A DNA stretch of 60,000 bases from Zygnema cylindricum (GCA_037447655.1 JBBHKE010001687.1:135901-195900); one strand, 5' to 3'. Positions 22,472 through 36,259 are shown, counted from the stretch's first letter. Made by a program: numbers and translations. Notes: generated from the letters alone by a model not told the origin.

Positions 22472-25400
22472 CTAATTGCTAGTTTGTCCTACAATTGGAT
22501 TATTTTTTGAAGCTGGTGTGGGCTTGATATCGGGAATATAGGGAGCCGATAGGTGAATAATACGGAGCAAAAGGTCCCAAGGGAGTGTACATAGCAATGG
22601 TTTGGTGTCCTCGGACAGAGTTTCAGACGAGTCTCCGTCGTTCCTGAAAGTCACACACCACCAACCATAGTTAGTGCGGACAGACAAACACTGCGGTTGG
22701 AAATTCAGGTCAGCTTGGACTTTTGCTGTCAACAGAAATCGCAAACACGACAACTCATAGTTAGAGATCCGCACTTAATTGAGGTTTTTTTACAAAGAGC
22801 ATCTAAAACTGGTTGTACGGAGTACAGATCATGTACAATGAAATGTGAAGGACGAAGCAATTATTTACTCAATCTATGCCCTTAAAAGTACTTAAGGAAG
22901 CGACGCTGAAAGCTAGAGCAACAGATGTAGCGAGTGCATCAGATATAAGAAAATAAAAAACCTAGAATTCTAGAAGGATTGACCTAGGAATGTAGCTACA
23001 GTAAACAGAAAGAAAAACGCTTGGTATTGAAAAAGTACTTAGGAACAATTTGCCTTCTTTCACCTTTCTTCTTTTTGCCCCCCACACCGCCACAATTCTA
23101 CTAGATGGCCGAGCTTCAGCTTCGGAAATTGCCCAAACCATGGTAGCTTGCTTTTCTTGTCTCTTGCATCTCTATTAGGACAAAATGCTTTCTGCAAGAA
23201 GAAGCTTACAAGATAGTAAGAAACAGAAAAAAACAAAAAAACCAGGGCGTCAACGAGTTAGTTGCAAAAAAACACATCAGCAAGTTTGTTATGTCTTATA
23301 AAAATGTTCAGTTGTGTAATTACTAAAGCTGGACGTCTTCTAGCAACGGCATCCAGTTTAAGTGACGAGCATCGGCCAATCCCTGAGAAGTTGACTTGCC
23401 GATTTGGCCAAAGACAACGCTACTAGGGCTTCGGATCGAGGGCAAAAGTCCGATATACCTGATAGTCGGTAATATCTGTGTGCCCAATAACAGAATATCG
23501 GCTCGAAATACATATCGAAATTTATCGTCAGCACAGCAAAAGCTACTTTAACAGAACAATACAGGAGGTACTGTACTTTTAGGATTCTGAAGAAAAGGTA
23601 CCGGTAATCGTCTATTCTCGGCTATGCAGTCAATACGATATGGATCCCTAAACAATATGGGAGTACAGTGTAACAAAATAAAATTCAGTTTGTGACAGGT
23701 CACCATCAAAACAGGATTAACAGAAGGAGACCGATGGTTGGGATTAGATAAGAGATTCATCAGTTCAAGGAAGCAAAGAACCACATAGAGACCGAAACAT
23801 AGTCAGGATATTAACTCCAACTTTGGTCCCATACACATTTAAACGTTTTACTTACAAAAGTCTATACAACATCCGGTATAAGAACGTGTAACAAAGTTCA
23901 TATGAAAAGCAGGTCAGTCATTAACACAGAAATGGCGGATTGAGCAAAAAAATAACCCAATTCAAAAGAGCTTAGACAAACTTATAAAATGACCGAAACA
24001 TAGGAAATAGAAGTACCCACCCAAAATCAGATCACATGTTTGGAAAAGGAACAAACATTCATGGAAGAGAAAAGCCCCACCAACCAAATATTAGAAATGC
24101 TTGAAAGACTACACTTTGACGGCAACAAAGTCTTCCTCGATCTATAATATATGATATCATTATTAATGTCTTCCTCGATCCACACTATATGATATCACTA
24201 TTAATGTCTTCCTCGATCCACACTATATGATATCATTATTAATGTCTTCCTCGATCCACACTATATGATATCATTATTAATGTCTTCCTCGATCCACACT
24301 ATATCATTATTCTATCGAAAAGACAAACAAAGTCATTTCACTAGAATGAATGTTTGAAACATAACCCTTCCCCTTTTCATACCTGCCTTCCCGTTGACTC
24401 CCGAAGACCTGCCCTCCCATGAATCATGAGCAGAAGAAAAACCTTCCTCCGAAAGTTTTCAGGGAAGTACTTGTGGTTCTCTGGAGACCATAGGAGAGGA
24501 GGAGGATAAGTGATCTCATATTGACACCGAGTAGTCGCACGAGGAAAAAAGACCTGAGGCAAAGGAAGCCAGCCATTGGTCATAAATCAATGATACTCGA
24601 GTTGAAAATCAAGTTTTTGCGTATACACAAATCCATATGAATACTTACTAGTTTCAGGCTTTCGAACATTTAACCCCTAAAGTAACTCAGACGACGACGG
24701 AGTGAGGTTTGAATGAATATTTACATGAAATAGTTTCAAACTTACGTATGACTTAAGATCATGAAACAACTCAAGGACTCAAAAAAGAGCTGCAATTGAT
24801 CCATACAACAGCCGTGGGTTCAATAAAAACTGGAGCCGTTTCTACTACCGAGACCGAAAAACCTTTTAAGTCTACTAAAAAGAATTTCCCTCAAGAGAGC
24901 ATTTTCAACGAGAGGAAAATTTCATAAGTCGACAACAGCCAGCCAGTGTTCGTAAGTCAGTCAGCTATGTATACAGCTTGAAAACGAGCCAAACCTCTCT
25001 CCCTCTCCCTCTCCCTCTCCCTCTCCCTCCAATGGGAATCATATATGGAGACGAATCATAAATGCTTACCTCACACTCCCCCACCAGTCGTCTCTCCTCT
25101 GTCTCATGTCGGACAAACAGCCATGGATGCGTGAGGAAGGTTTGAACGGTCCACGAGGCCGAGGGAGGAATCACGGCGTACGGCACCTGCACTACCACTC
25201 AAAGCCCTGTGACTGCGAATAAAATCACTTATTTTTCTTGTTTTAAAGTAAAGGACAAAGTACAGCATTTGTCTTGTTTTGTAGAAGAGTACAGCATATT
25301 CTCGAGCTTTTACGCCCGGAAAACCGAGAAGATGAACATGAAAACAGAAAAAAAATAAAAGGGAATTTGAAATAGGATCTTTGCATTTCAAAAAGGAGTG

Positions 25401-25890
25401 ATCGGTTGGAAAATGGGACGTCCTCCCTTAATTCTTTTTTGAGCTTTTCTTGTTTTTGAGCGATAAGACAGCATCTTCTTTTGTTCCCAAAACACACTAT
25501 GCAGAAAATAATCATAAAATAAATTTTGGTCAAGACATGTAAAAAGAATCCCATCAACTTCATCTCAAAATGTGAAAATCTTCAAAATTAATACAAGGCC
25601 ATCTCAAACATTTCAGAAATACTTTATTTATTTATGTATTTATGTATAAATACATTAATATGTCGACCAAAGTACTCGTACGGAGAATCAAATCGTACTT
25701 TTAACCGCGAGTAGTTCAAGTTAAAGAAGTTTTTTTTTTTTTTGGGAGTTTTTACCTTCCGACCTTCATAATTGAGCCACAGAGCTTCCACGGCCTCGTC
25801 CGTACAATTCTTGAAATCGACAATGACCGACACGTGGCTCTCTTTGGAAACAACCGCCCTTCCTTCCGTATCCTTCTCACCTTGCTCCAT
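22472..25890 (-). CDS. VHL beta-domain protein, copy A
   Basis: Predicted exons: 25890-25756, 25186-25070, 24553-24383, 22690-22472 (213 residues). All junctions are GT-AG and phase 0. Exons 1-3 form a von Hippel-Lindau beta domain: ALWLNYEGRK, VPYAVIPP, TVQTFLTHPWLF, LVGECEVFFPRA, CQYEITYP. By alignment with human VHL, hydroxyproline-pocket residues Tyr98, His115 and Trp117 correspond to Tyr48, His65 and Trp67; Ser111 is Thr61. VHL proteins recognise hydroxylated proline and bridge to a cullin ligase; this role here is inference. A helical part follows (WSPENHKYFPENFRRKVF). The last exon contains LPWDLLLRII, which resembles an F-box/BC-box-like helix. Exon 4 assignment is less certain because intron 3 is 1.7 kb. 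Divergent neighbour: GH16-A. Confidence 0.7.
24130..24312. repeat. 38-bp minisatellite in VHL-A intron 3
   Basis: About 4.8 copies of a 38-bp unit beginning GTCTTCCTCGATCCACAC, starting at 24130, 24168, 24206, 24244 and 24282. Copies differ by one or a few bases. It ends just left of the segmental-duplication boundary. Confidence 0.9.
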
Positions 25891-28215
25891 GGCGCCCAAA
25901 AGCGCCCCTTCTCTCTTTTCCCTCCCTATTCTCTCATATGAGTAGATCCTTACTCTCACCTTCCCTTTCCCTTTCCCTTTCCCTTTCCCTTTCAAGTCCG
26001 AAACGTAAAGGTACGGCAAGTTCGGTACGGTACTGTACTTTCGTTCTTGAAACGGAGAGCCTGACGAATCCGCGCGCAAGTTTCCTTTTAAAAACAAGAT
26101 TGACCTCTCTCCTTGGAGGCGAGACTCGACGAAAAGTTTAAGCTAATAAAAGGTGGACAAGTGTAGGGCGAACCGAAAATAATGTCGGTCGTGGTCCCAC
26201 TGTGCTTCGATCTTGTCACGTTGCACAGTACAAGTACCTTACCTGTACCGGTAAAGGAAAAAAAGTAAAAAACCGAAAAGAAACAATAAAAGGCAAATAA
26301 AACGAAAAGACAAAGACGAAAAAAGCAGATACAGTACACCGCGCATCGTTATTAGTGTTATTAACTCTAATTTGGGTTCTTAAAATCTTGATTTTTTTCC
26401 GCAATTAGTATACATGATTTTCGAAATTAAATTAGCAACGCTATTTAAGGAAGTGGACCATAATCTGCCACGTTTCTGGCACTAAATTAGAATCAATAAC
26501 ACTATTTTGTTTTTACGCTATTTAAACTTTGACACCAATAACGATGCGCGGTGTACCGTGCAAAGTGAGTCATCGTTAGTAGTGTTGATAATAAGATATC
26601 TTTGCACCTAAATTTTGAACCTTCGACTTAAAATAGAATTGATAATTAAGTTTTTTCCTTTAGCTGTTATGTGTATGGTTTAACAAGTGTAAATTACACA
26701 AATATGAGCAGTTTTTAAATAGTGTAGTGTTGAACTGCCAGTTACTTTGTACAAAAGTACAGAAGGAAAAGTTTCAGATAACCGCGTTGACACGTGGAGA
26801 GTGAATGGCGCCGAAACGCGCACTCAGATTTCATTCGACACAAAAAAAGAGGGAAAATCGCACGAACCTGTTCTCACATGTTTAAACATTGACTGTGTGA
26901 ACACGGGCTATAAATGAAGTGGCTATTTTTTAAGTTAATGCTAGAATGTGTAAATTAGTGTTTTGCTGGCGTTAGACCATTGAAACAAAGACCGTGTAAA
27001 ATAACACTACTAATTTTCTATACACAACAATAATTTATCCACTCTAATAAACGTTCACGGCGTACCTTTCAGTCAATCGAAAATCTCACGCGGCTAATTT
27101 TTGTGTACAACTGTACACAATCCCAAAAGTTTTTGAGCACCACCCGCGTCGTCACCTAGACGTACACACGCGGCTCTGTCGTGCTGGAAACTATTCTAGC
27201 GGCGAATTGATTCTCTTCCATTTCCATTGTGACATACGACAGGCGAATCGGAGGGCTGGCAAGATACCTAAATAAAATTGAATCGCTATACGGTCTGTGG
27301 TGAACCACCGTACTACGCGTAATGTATTCTACGCAGAAATACAGTGATTTACGCGTACTGTAAGGACCTCCAGATACAGCGTTTCATTTCGCTTTCGTAG
27401 TCGGTAACTGCCGTACAGTACCGTACATCCAAAGAGACACGCAGTTCCTCGCAGTTTTACCTACTGTTCTTATCTAAGGGCATACGACTGTATGTTGTGA
27501 ACAAGGTCCTGCCGACGTGTCGCCCATGCAAACAACATTCGAACTTTAAAATTCAGCATTCTGAATATATATTTGTATGTACTCGCCACGTCAGAGATAG
27601 ACACGTCAGTGTTGCACGGTCCTAAAATCTGATCTGGCGGTACTGGTCCCGAAATCTCCATATCCAAACCACCGACAACAATTTCAGCCACCGACAGCAG
27701 CCCAGCCGCCAGCTATTTTGTCCGTCGCGGGAGATAAACTGTACACGTGGTTCTAAAGAAGACCGTTGCACGCCGGGTACTAGCCTTTCCGCGAAAGTCG
27801 GAGATTTCGCCATTTAGAGTTTTCGACTTCACAACTATCTCCACGTGGAGCCTTTGGAACTCCCGTTCTACATCTTTCATCAACGGAGACGATCCTGACC
27901 GTCCGATCATGATTTCTGGTGTTGTGGATGAATCACGCATCCTCAAAACAATACTGTCCCGGTAGTACCGAAAAACCCTCGAATCGTACAGCCCTTGCAG
28001 CCAATCGCAGCAGGAGAGCGACCCGCTCTCCCGCATTCAAAACTAAACCCTGACATCACTCTTCATCCCGCCAAATTTCCTGTCCCGGAAAACTACAAAA
28101 AGCGAAAGAGTTTCTCTCTTTCTCCATCCTTTCCATCCAGTTCTTCCTTTCCGCCTTCCTCCTCTCCTTCCTCTCTCCATCCTTTCCTCCCTCTAAGGCG
28201 CTGGAGGCCGAAGCC
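25891..28215. other. divergent intergenic region VHL-A / GH16-A
   Basis: Head-to-head promoter region. It contains a CCCTTT hexamer run (25963-25993), the MITE at 26337-26553 and otherwise non-coding DNA. At 26086-26094 unit A has TTTTAAAAA where unit B has a better TATA box. A 107-codon minus frame at 28036-27713 is also open in unit B (39107-38781) with many conserved positions, but no known domain. Confidence 0.4.
26337..26553. mobile_element. 217-bp TA-target MITE, unit A
   Basis: Flanked by TA on both sides (26335-26336, 26554-26555). Ends are inverted repeats starting CACCGCGCATCGTTATTAG and finishing CGATGCGCGGTG. There is no coding capacity. The same element lies in opposite orientation in unit B at 35749-35965. 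A TA target and terminal CACCG suggest a Tc1/mariner-like mover, but the family is not identified. Confidence 0.8.
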
Positions 28216-29809
<1,594 letters not shown>

Positions 29810-31129
29810 AGGCGACAAGTTTAGTGGGAAAAGTTGAATAAGTAAAATGAGAAGTTGAAGATGTTGAAAGGACTTGTTGGAAGTTGAATAAGTTATCTGG
29901 ACGACAAGAACGGATGTACAAATAAGTGTCTTATTTTTTTTTTTTTGGTTCGGAAGATGAAGATGGAGATTTTTGGAGGTTAAAGGAGGAGGAAGCTGTT
30001 CTCGATGGAATAAGCGAGATGCTTGTGCAGTTTGAGAAAACCATAGTTTTTCCTTTTTCACTCTAACATTCCTGGGATGGGAATAGAAGAGCAAAAATAA
30101 ATTATCGCAGGCATTCGCAAAGGATAGTGCTCAGTTCATGTCATACCTTGTCGACACTTTTTTTTAAATCTTATTTTAATTTAAAAAGCAATGTTCTTAA
30201 ATCTTTTTTGGGTTTATGATGCTGTCATTATCTGCTGGAAATTTTATGATTATTCTATGGATTTGCTCAATGTTGGGGTGTACTATCATATTTTACTCCA
30301 ATCGACTTTTTTCTTTTTAATTTGTTGTCTTGAAGCGATATTCAATCTTTTCGCTCCATGGATATGGATTAGTTTTCAGCAGTGTACTTATGGTGGATGT
30401 AGTTAATAACATGTGACCTTCTTTAATGGTATGATTCTTATAAGTAAATGTCTAGCCAATACAAAAGAATTGAAAAGAAGAAAGAGGTTGATTAGTAGTC
30501 CTCACATTTTCTCATGAAGGCATTAAAGTGAGGCTTGTGCTGTGGGCATTGTTATTAGGAGACATCGAAACACCTCGTCTCGGAGGAGTCTATAATCCAT
30601 TGTTTTTTTTTTTTTTTTTTACTTTTTTGAGGACAGTGGAATCGCATGAACCAAAATTTTCAACTTTCTGCATTTAAAGCGAAACCAGGTCTTGCTTCAA
30701 TATAATATAGGATCGTATAAATTGTATTTATGGTGTTTATCGAGATTCATGAGTGAATAACAACATTAGACCATAGTCACCACTATTCAGCAACTTCAAG
30801 AGCGTCCTAATATTCGGCGTAGATTCCGAATATGGTGTTGTTTATTTAGGGCTAAGTGGAGAATCGCTAATTTCTGTACGGATGTGTTTTCGGGCGGATC
30901 CACCGGCTTTCGACATGCAATGAAACAGACACCTGTGATTTCGTACTTTTTTTTCCCTTTAATTTTTGGTTATTTATTTTGTTTTGTGTTAGCCTGAAAA
31001 CGTATGATCCTACAGCCGAAATTGGGGATCCAATGGGTATTTTGGCCTCGCGGAATATTCTTGCCAACTGTAACACGAATATTCTCCTAACGAATATGGT
31101 GACTACGTATTCAGCTTAGTCGTATTTTC
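29810..31129. other. 3' flank of GH16-A, no gene
   Basis: AT-rich flank conserved in units B and C. It holds AATAAA at about 30096, a poly-T of about 18 bases near 30604 and no coding signal. Confidence 0.5.
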
Positions 31130-32009
31130 TAGTGTTGTGTATCGGTAAGGATTTGCCGATAACCGATATGGACCTTTTTTCGGGTACCCGATAATCGATA
31201 TATTGGTACGATATATCGCTAAAGGTATTATCGCCGATAAATACCCGATATTTATCGGTTTTATCGGCGATAACACCGATATCGATAACTATCGGCGATA
31301 TATGTACGGACCGTACACATAAATGTACGGCGTATACATTCAACTATACGTCATATTCCCCGGACAGAAAGTGCAGTAGCCGCCATGAGGTCTGTACTGT
31401 TTTTCTACAAACACAAAAAAACGATGTACCTTTCATATCCGACGCCACGGCTTTGTCCCTTTCTTCCTTGAGATCCACTGAAAACCTGACACGTGTCAAT
31501 CTGTCGGCTTCTTTGGCATAAGCCGCCAAAAGAGCCATTCCGGGATGCCGGCGCTCACGCTGGCCGTCCGCTCGCATTCTCTCATTCCAAGTCGTCCGTT
31601 CGATTTCGGCGGCGCGCAGAATGTTATTTTGCGTCCGTTGTACTTTGTGTCCGCTGTCCTTTATCCGTTCCATGTTCACCAGTTAGTCTCTACAGTTCCG
31701 TAAATTGCCATAAAATTCCTGTTCAGTTGACCGGCAAACGTTTCCTGTGCTGCGTTTCCCGTAATAGTTTTCAGTGAAATAGTTACGGAACAGGTTCGTA
31801 TACGTGGCATGCCACGCTATATAATATAAATTTTAAAATACAGTATATAATAAGGTACTATAGCATGCGTACTATATATTTTTGAAGATATCGCCGATAT
31901 GGAATTTGTTGGTCTAGGACCGATATATCGGGACCTCTGACTGTTCGATAACCGATAACTATCGGTATCGGTGTTATCGCGATAACTTTTTTACCGATAC
32001 ACAACACTA
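31130..32009. mobile_element. non-autonomous hAT element, 880 bp
   Basis: Terminal inverted repeats TAGTGTTGTGTATCGGTAA and TTACCGATACACAACACTA are flanked by an exact 8-bp target duplication GTATTTTC (31122-31129, 32010-32017), as expected for hAT. The interior has many CGATA-type short palindromes. The central part, 31344-31679, has a 111-codon minus frame of different composition (RRHPGMALLAAYAKEADRL) with no transposase motif. A 3' remnant of the same family is at 53382-53501 and a diverged copy at 49351-50088. Confidence 0.85.
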
Positions 32010-32017
32010 GTATTTTC

Positions 32018-33395
32018 ATCAATGTCAAGCCAGTATCAACGTCAAAATCCAGACCTGCGAATGAAGCCGGGACTGAAAACTTTGAATATAGTCCAAAAGG
32101 AAAAAAGACAAAATAGAGACAACTCAAGAGGTCGCGAGGATTCAGACTAAAGACCACAGTAATTAGGAGAGATCCTTGATTGAACTAAAAAACAGCCGGT
32201 TGTCATACAGCTGGAACACTGGAGCCATACACTGCAAGAGCCTGTGATAAAGCCCTATTATCTATTTTGCTGGTTTTTTTCTTGCATGTGATGCAGGAGT
32301 CTTGGGAATTGTTGAATTAAAATGTAGAAAACGAAAATCAATAAAATACAAATTATTATTACTCCAAACTTTACCAGATGTACCTCGGTAGATGCAGTGA
32401 ATAAAAGTTTGTAACCTCGATGAAACGTTTTTGGAAATTTGTTCATCAAAGTGCGAGCTCAAGAATGATATACAATTTTCATGAATCTCCACATGTAAGT
32501 CTGCCAAAGAAACCAGGAAACAAACCAACAGTTGCATGTATCCCTCAAGCTTGATGATTTAGTTGGCATCGAAAGCCTCATACATGAACGAATTCTTCTC
32601 TGTCAAAACTAAAATGCTTAAACCAGAACCGAAATGATGAATACTCTGCGGCTTGCAAAGACAGGGCATGCAATCTAATGAATAACCTTTCACTGTTTTA
32701 AAACCCACTCTTTGACGGTTATTGTACGCACACATCATTCTTTCCAATAATCACATTCTTTTTATTGTCGAAGAAAAGACCCATAATAGGCTTGGACAGG
32801 CTTGATCTCTTGATCAATGATTTTCTTTTACGATAGTGCTTCTGTTGACTCTGAATATTCGTTTCATAATGTGCCTATTTGCTTGCTGCAAAGAGTGTCA
32901 ATACTTACATTCACTGAAGGTCCAGTTGGTCGTACCTTTGTATCATAACATGTAAGTTACAGAAAAAATTTGCAACGAAGAAAATTTTTGAAATGTGTGC
33001 AGGAGCCGAATTTAGTAAAAAAAATTGCATCGAGGGAATGTCCACAGCAATTTGGTAGATTTGTTCGACTCTGTAATTTGCTCTACGGACTTTTTCCTTC
33101 ATGCCAACATTTACCTGGGGAAAAGAAAAGGAAAAAGTAACATCGACAACAAGAGAAGCACACTAAAAGGTAATTTTTGAAGGAGACAAATACATAAATC
33201 TACATGCCGATTATGGCACGGATGAAATACAACAGGAAATCGTAAATAGCAGAATTCCTACCTGATTCCGCACGGAGAATCATAACTAAAATCTTTACAA
33301 TACATGACATGAGAAGTTTTTAATGCCACATCTCTCCCTGGCATCTAATCTTGCAGTACAAACAGGAGCAATAATCTAAACTACAACTTGTCATA
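32018..33395. other. 3' flank of the LSMT gene, duplicated copy
   Basis: Counterpart of 53502-54799 in unit C. Two exon-like minus-strand patches occur: near 32520-32425 (LHVEIHENCISFLSSHFDEQ) and near 33120-33030 (GMKEKVRRANYRVEQIYQIA). In unit C the first has a TAA and the second a homopolymer length change, so coding is not supported. Confidence 0.4.
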
Positions 33396-33569
33396 TCATG
33401 TTAAAATAGGCCTGTATGGTCCCACACACGAAGTTACTTCCTTTTCTTCCTTGGGCAATTCTGCCTGATGATCACGTACACCGTGTAGGGCATTAATTAA
33501 GATTTGCTTTTCTACTCGCAACAATTTCGCTGCCACCACTTTTTTCGGTGATGCTTGACTATCTTCAAT
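33396..33569 (-). pseudogene. orphan last exon of LSMT-like gene, unit A
   Basis: Duplicate of LSMT exon 10 (54800-54973). It encodes the same 57 residues plus TGA (SPKKVVAAKLLRVEKQ ... GPYRPIL). It differs from the unit C exon at two synonymous third positions only, and the acceptor (TTGGTTGCAG) is intact. The upstream LSMT exons are absent. On the minus strand the next exon upstream is VHL-B exon 3, whose donor is intact and in the same phase, so this exon may serve as a new 3' exon for VHL-B. Confidence 0.8.
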
Positions 33570-33828
33570 CTGCAACCAAAGAAACTAAATGTCAGCTTTT
33601 GTCTTTTGTCACATCATGTTCCTTAATTTCCTGCTTGACACTCAACCTTAAGAAGGTTTATTGTTATAGGGAAGAGGGTTTATTGTATAGGGAAGAGGAT
33701 TAACCGGATTGTCATGTCAAAAGCCATTCAAGTTCAGGCAAAGACTTCTATTCCAGAATATCCATTGATTGGCCGAAAAGGGGCAATAATGAATATGGGA
33801 GGTTGATAACAAAACATCTCACCCACAG

Positions 33829-33838
33829 NNNNNNNNNN
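33829..33838. other. assembly gap (10 N)
   Basis: Ten N at the junction between units A and B. The left flank corresponds to LSMT intron 9 at 55229. Its true length is unknown. Confidence 0.95.
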
Positions 33839-33901
33839 AGAAAAAAGGCGCACGCTGATGAGCCACAGTTATACTCTAGTGAATAGGTCCCCTTTCCATA
33901 C

Positions 33902-35409
33902 CTGCCTTCCCGTTGACTCCCGAAGACCTGCCCTCCCATGAATCATGAGCAGAAGAAAAACCTTCCTCCGAAAGTTTTCAGGGAAGTACTTGTGGTTCTC
34001 TGGAGACCATAGGACAGGAGGAGGATAAGTGATCTCATATTGACACCGAGTAGTCGCACGCGGAAAAAAGACCTGAGGCAAAGGAAGCCAGCCATTGGTC
34101 ATAAATCAATGATACTCAAGTTGATAATCAAGTTTTTGCGTATACACAAATCCATATGAATACTTACTAGTTTCAGGCTTTCGAACATTTAACCCCTAAA
34201 GTAACTCAGACGACGACGGAGTGAAGTTTGAATGAATATTTACATGAAATAGTTTCAAACTTACGCATGACTTAAGATCATGAAACAACTCAAGGACTCA
34301 AAAAATAGCTGCAATTGTTCCATACAACAGCCGTGGATTCAAAAAAAACTGGAGCCGTTTCTACTACCGAGACCGAAAAACCTTTTAAGTCTACCAAAAA
34401 GAAATTTCCCTCAAGAGAGCATTTTTCAACGAGAGGAAAATTTCATAAGTTGACAACAGCCAGCCAGTCTTCGTAAGTCAGTCAGCTATGTATACAGCTT
34501 GAAAACGAGCCAAACCTCTCTCCCTCTCCCCCAATGGGAATAGAGCCGAATCATAAATGCTTACCTCGCACTCCCCCACCAGTCGTCTCTCCTCTGTCTC
34601 ATGTCGGACAAACAGCCATGGATGCGTGAGGAAGGTTTGTACGGTCCACAAGCCCGAGGGAGGAATCACGGCGTACGACACCTGCACTACCACTCAAAGC
34701 CCTCTGACTGCGAATAAAATCACTTCTTTTTTTTGTTTTAAAGTAAAGGACAAAGCACAGCATTTGTCTTGTTTTGTAGTAAAGAGTACAGCATTTTCTC
34801 GAGCTTTTACGCCCGGAAAACCGAGAAGATGAACATGAAAACAGAAAAAAAATAAAGGGAATTTGAAATAGAATCTTTGCATTTCAAAAAGGAGTGATCG
34901 GTTGGAAAATGGGACGACCTCCCTTCATCCTTCTTTGACTTTTCTTTTTTTTTCTTGTTTTTGAGCGATAAGACAGCATCTTCTTTTGTTCCCAAAACCC
35001 ACCAAGCAGAGAAAAAAGAACAAAAATAATCATAAAATAAATATTGGTCAAGACGTGTAAAAAGAATCCCATCAACTTCATCTCAAAATGTGAAAATCTT
35101 CAAAAACAACACAAGGCCATCTCAAACATTTCAGCATTACTTTATTTATTTATTTATTTATGTATAACTATATTAATATGTCCACCAAAGTATTCGTACA
35201 GTGAATCGAATCGTTCTTTTAACCGCGAGTGGTTCAAGTTAAAGAAGTTTTTTTTTTTTTTTGGGACTTTTTACCTTCCGACCTTCATAATTGAGCCACA
35301 GAGCTTCCACGGCCTCGTCCGTACAATTCTTGAAATCGACAATGACCGACACGTGGCTCTCTTTGGAAACGACAGCCCTTCCTTCCGTATCCTTCTCACC
35401 TTGCTCCAT
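33902..35409 (-). CDS. VHL beta-domain gene, copy B (lacks own last exon)
   Basis: Exons 35409-35275, 34681-34565, 34072-33902 match VHL-A exons 1-3 in length, phase and splice sites, with few replacements (VPYAV to VSYAV, PSASW to PSGLW, PPPLL to PPPVL). The hydroxyproline-pocket equivalents Tyr, His and Trp are kept. The duplication breakpoint removed the original exon 4. The intact donor after exon 3 faces the intact acceptor of the orphan LSMT exon at 33569 across 332 bp, both phase 0, giving a possible 198-residue VHL-LSMT chimera. A good TATA-like box, TTTATATAAG, lies 172 bp upstream of the ATG (35590-35581). Confidence 0.6.
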
Positions 35410-35580
35410 GGCGCCCAAAAGCGCCCCTTCTCTCTTTCCCCTCCCTATTCTGATCCTCATTCTCACCTTCCCTTTCCCATTCACCTTTCAAGTCCGAACA
35501 TAAAGGTACGGCAAGTTCGGTACGGTACTGTACTTTCGTTCTTGAAACGGAGAGCCTGACGAATCCGCGCGCAAGTTTTC

Positions 35581-35590
35581 CTTATATAAA
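35581..35590 (-). promoter_or_regulatory. TATA-like box of VHL-B
   Basis: TTTATATAAG on the minus strand, 172 bp upstream of the chosen ATG. The equivalent site in unit A has degenerated to TTTTTAAAAG. Confidence 0.4.
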
Positions 35591-35748
35591 CAAGATTGAC
35601 CTCCCTCCTTGGAGACGAGACTCGACGAAAAGTTTAAGCCAATAAAAGAGGGACAAGTGTAGGGCGAACCGAAAAAAATGTCGGTGGTGGTCCCTCTGTG
35701 CTTCGATCTTGTCACGTTGCACAGTACAAGTACAGTACTGTACCGGTA

Positions 35749-35965
35749 CACCGCGCATCGTTATTAGTGTCAAAGTTTAAACAGCGTAAAAAAATAATTA
35801 GTGTTATTGTTTCTAGTTTAGTGCGAGAGACGTGGCAGATTATGGTCTACGTCCTTAAATAGCGTTGCTAATTTAGTTTCAAAAATCATGTATACTAATT
35901 GCGGAAAAAAATCAAAATTTAAGAACCCAAATTAGTGACTTTGACACTAATAACGATTCGCGGTG
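35749..35965. mobile_element. 217-bp MITE, unit B, inverted relative to unit A copy
   Basis: Inserted at the TA of a site that is empty in unit A (ACCGGTAAAGG at about 26223-26233). It gives TA duplications at 35747-35748 and 35966-35967. The sequence is the reverse complement of 26337-26553 with scattered differences. Confidence 0.8.
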
Positions 35966-36042
35966 TAAAGGAAAAAAACTGAAAAGAAACAATAAAAGTC
36001 AAATAAAACGAAAAGACAAAGACGAGAAAAGCAGATACAGTA

Positions 36043-36259
36043 CACCGCCAATCGCTATTAGCGTGTAGGTTTGATTAGCGTATACTATTATTTAGCGTGG
36101 TGTACGCTAATTGGGAATTTGGAAATTTTGGAAGAAATCGATTACTCTATTTAGGAATTAGGGATTTTTTTAAATAGTGTGGATAATTCTATTTGAGAAT
36201 AAAAACAAAAAAAAGCGGGACGGGATTAGCGTACACAACGCTAATAGCGATTGGCGGTG
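36043..36259. mobile_element. second 217-bp MITE family at the same TA site as unit A MITE
   Basis: Ends CACCGCCAATCGCTATTAGCG and its inverted copy; flanked by TA. The host sequence on both sides (GCAGATACAG and CCGTGCAAAGTG) is identical to the flanks of the different MITE at 26337-26553. The termini of the two families match at roughly 16 of 21 positions, but their interiors differ. Confidence 0.8.

Noticed and set aside
24130-24312. CRISPR-like direct repeats
   Set aside because: Units are contiguous 38-bp minisatellite copies with no spacers, in a plant intron.
25963-25993. Telomere-like repeat
   Set aside because: The unit is CCCTTT, not the plant CCCTAAA, and it is nearly absent in unit B; a simple microsatellite.
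33030-33120. Exon-like minus patch (GMKEKVRRANYRVEQIYQIA) as part of another gene
   Set aside because: The unit C copy has a different homopolymer length that shifts the frame, and a companion patch has a stop in unit C.
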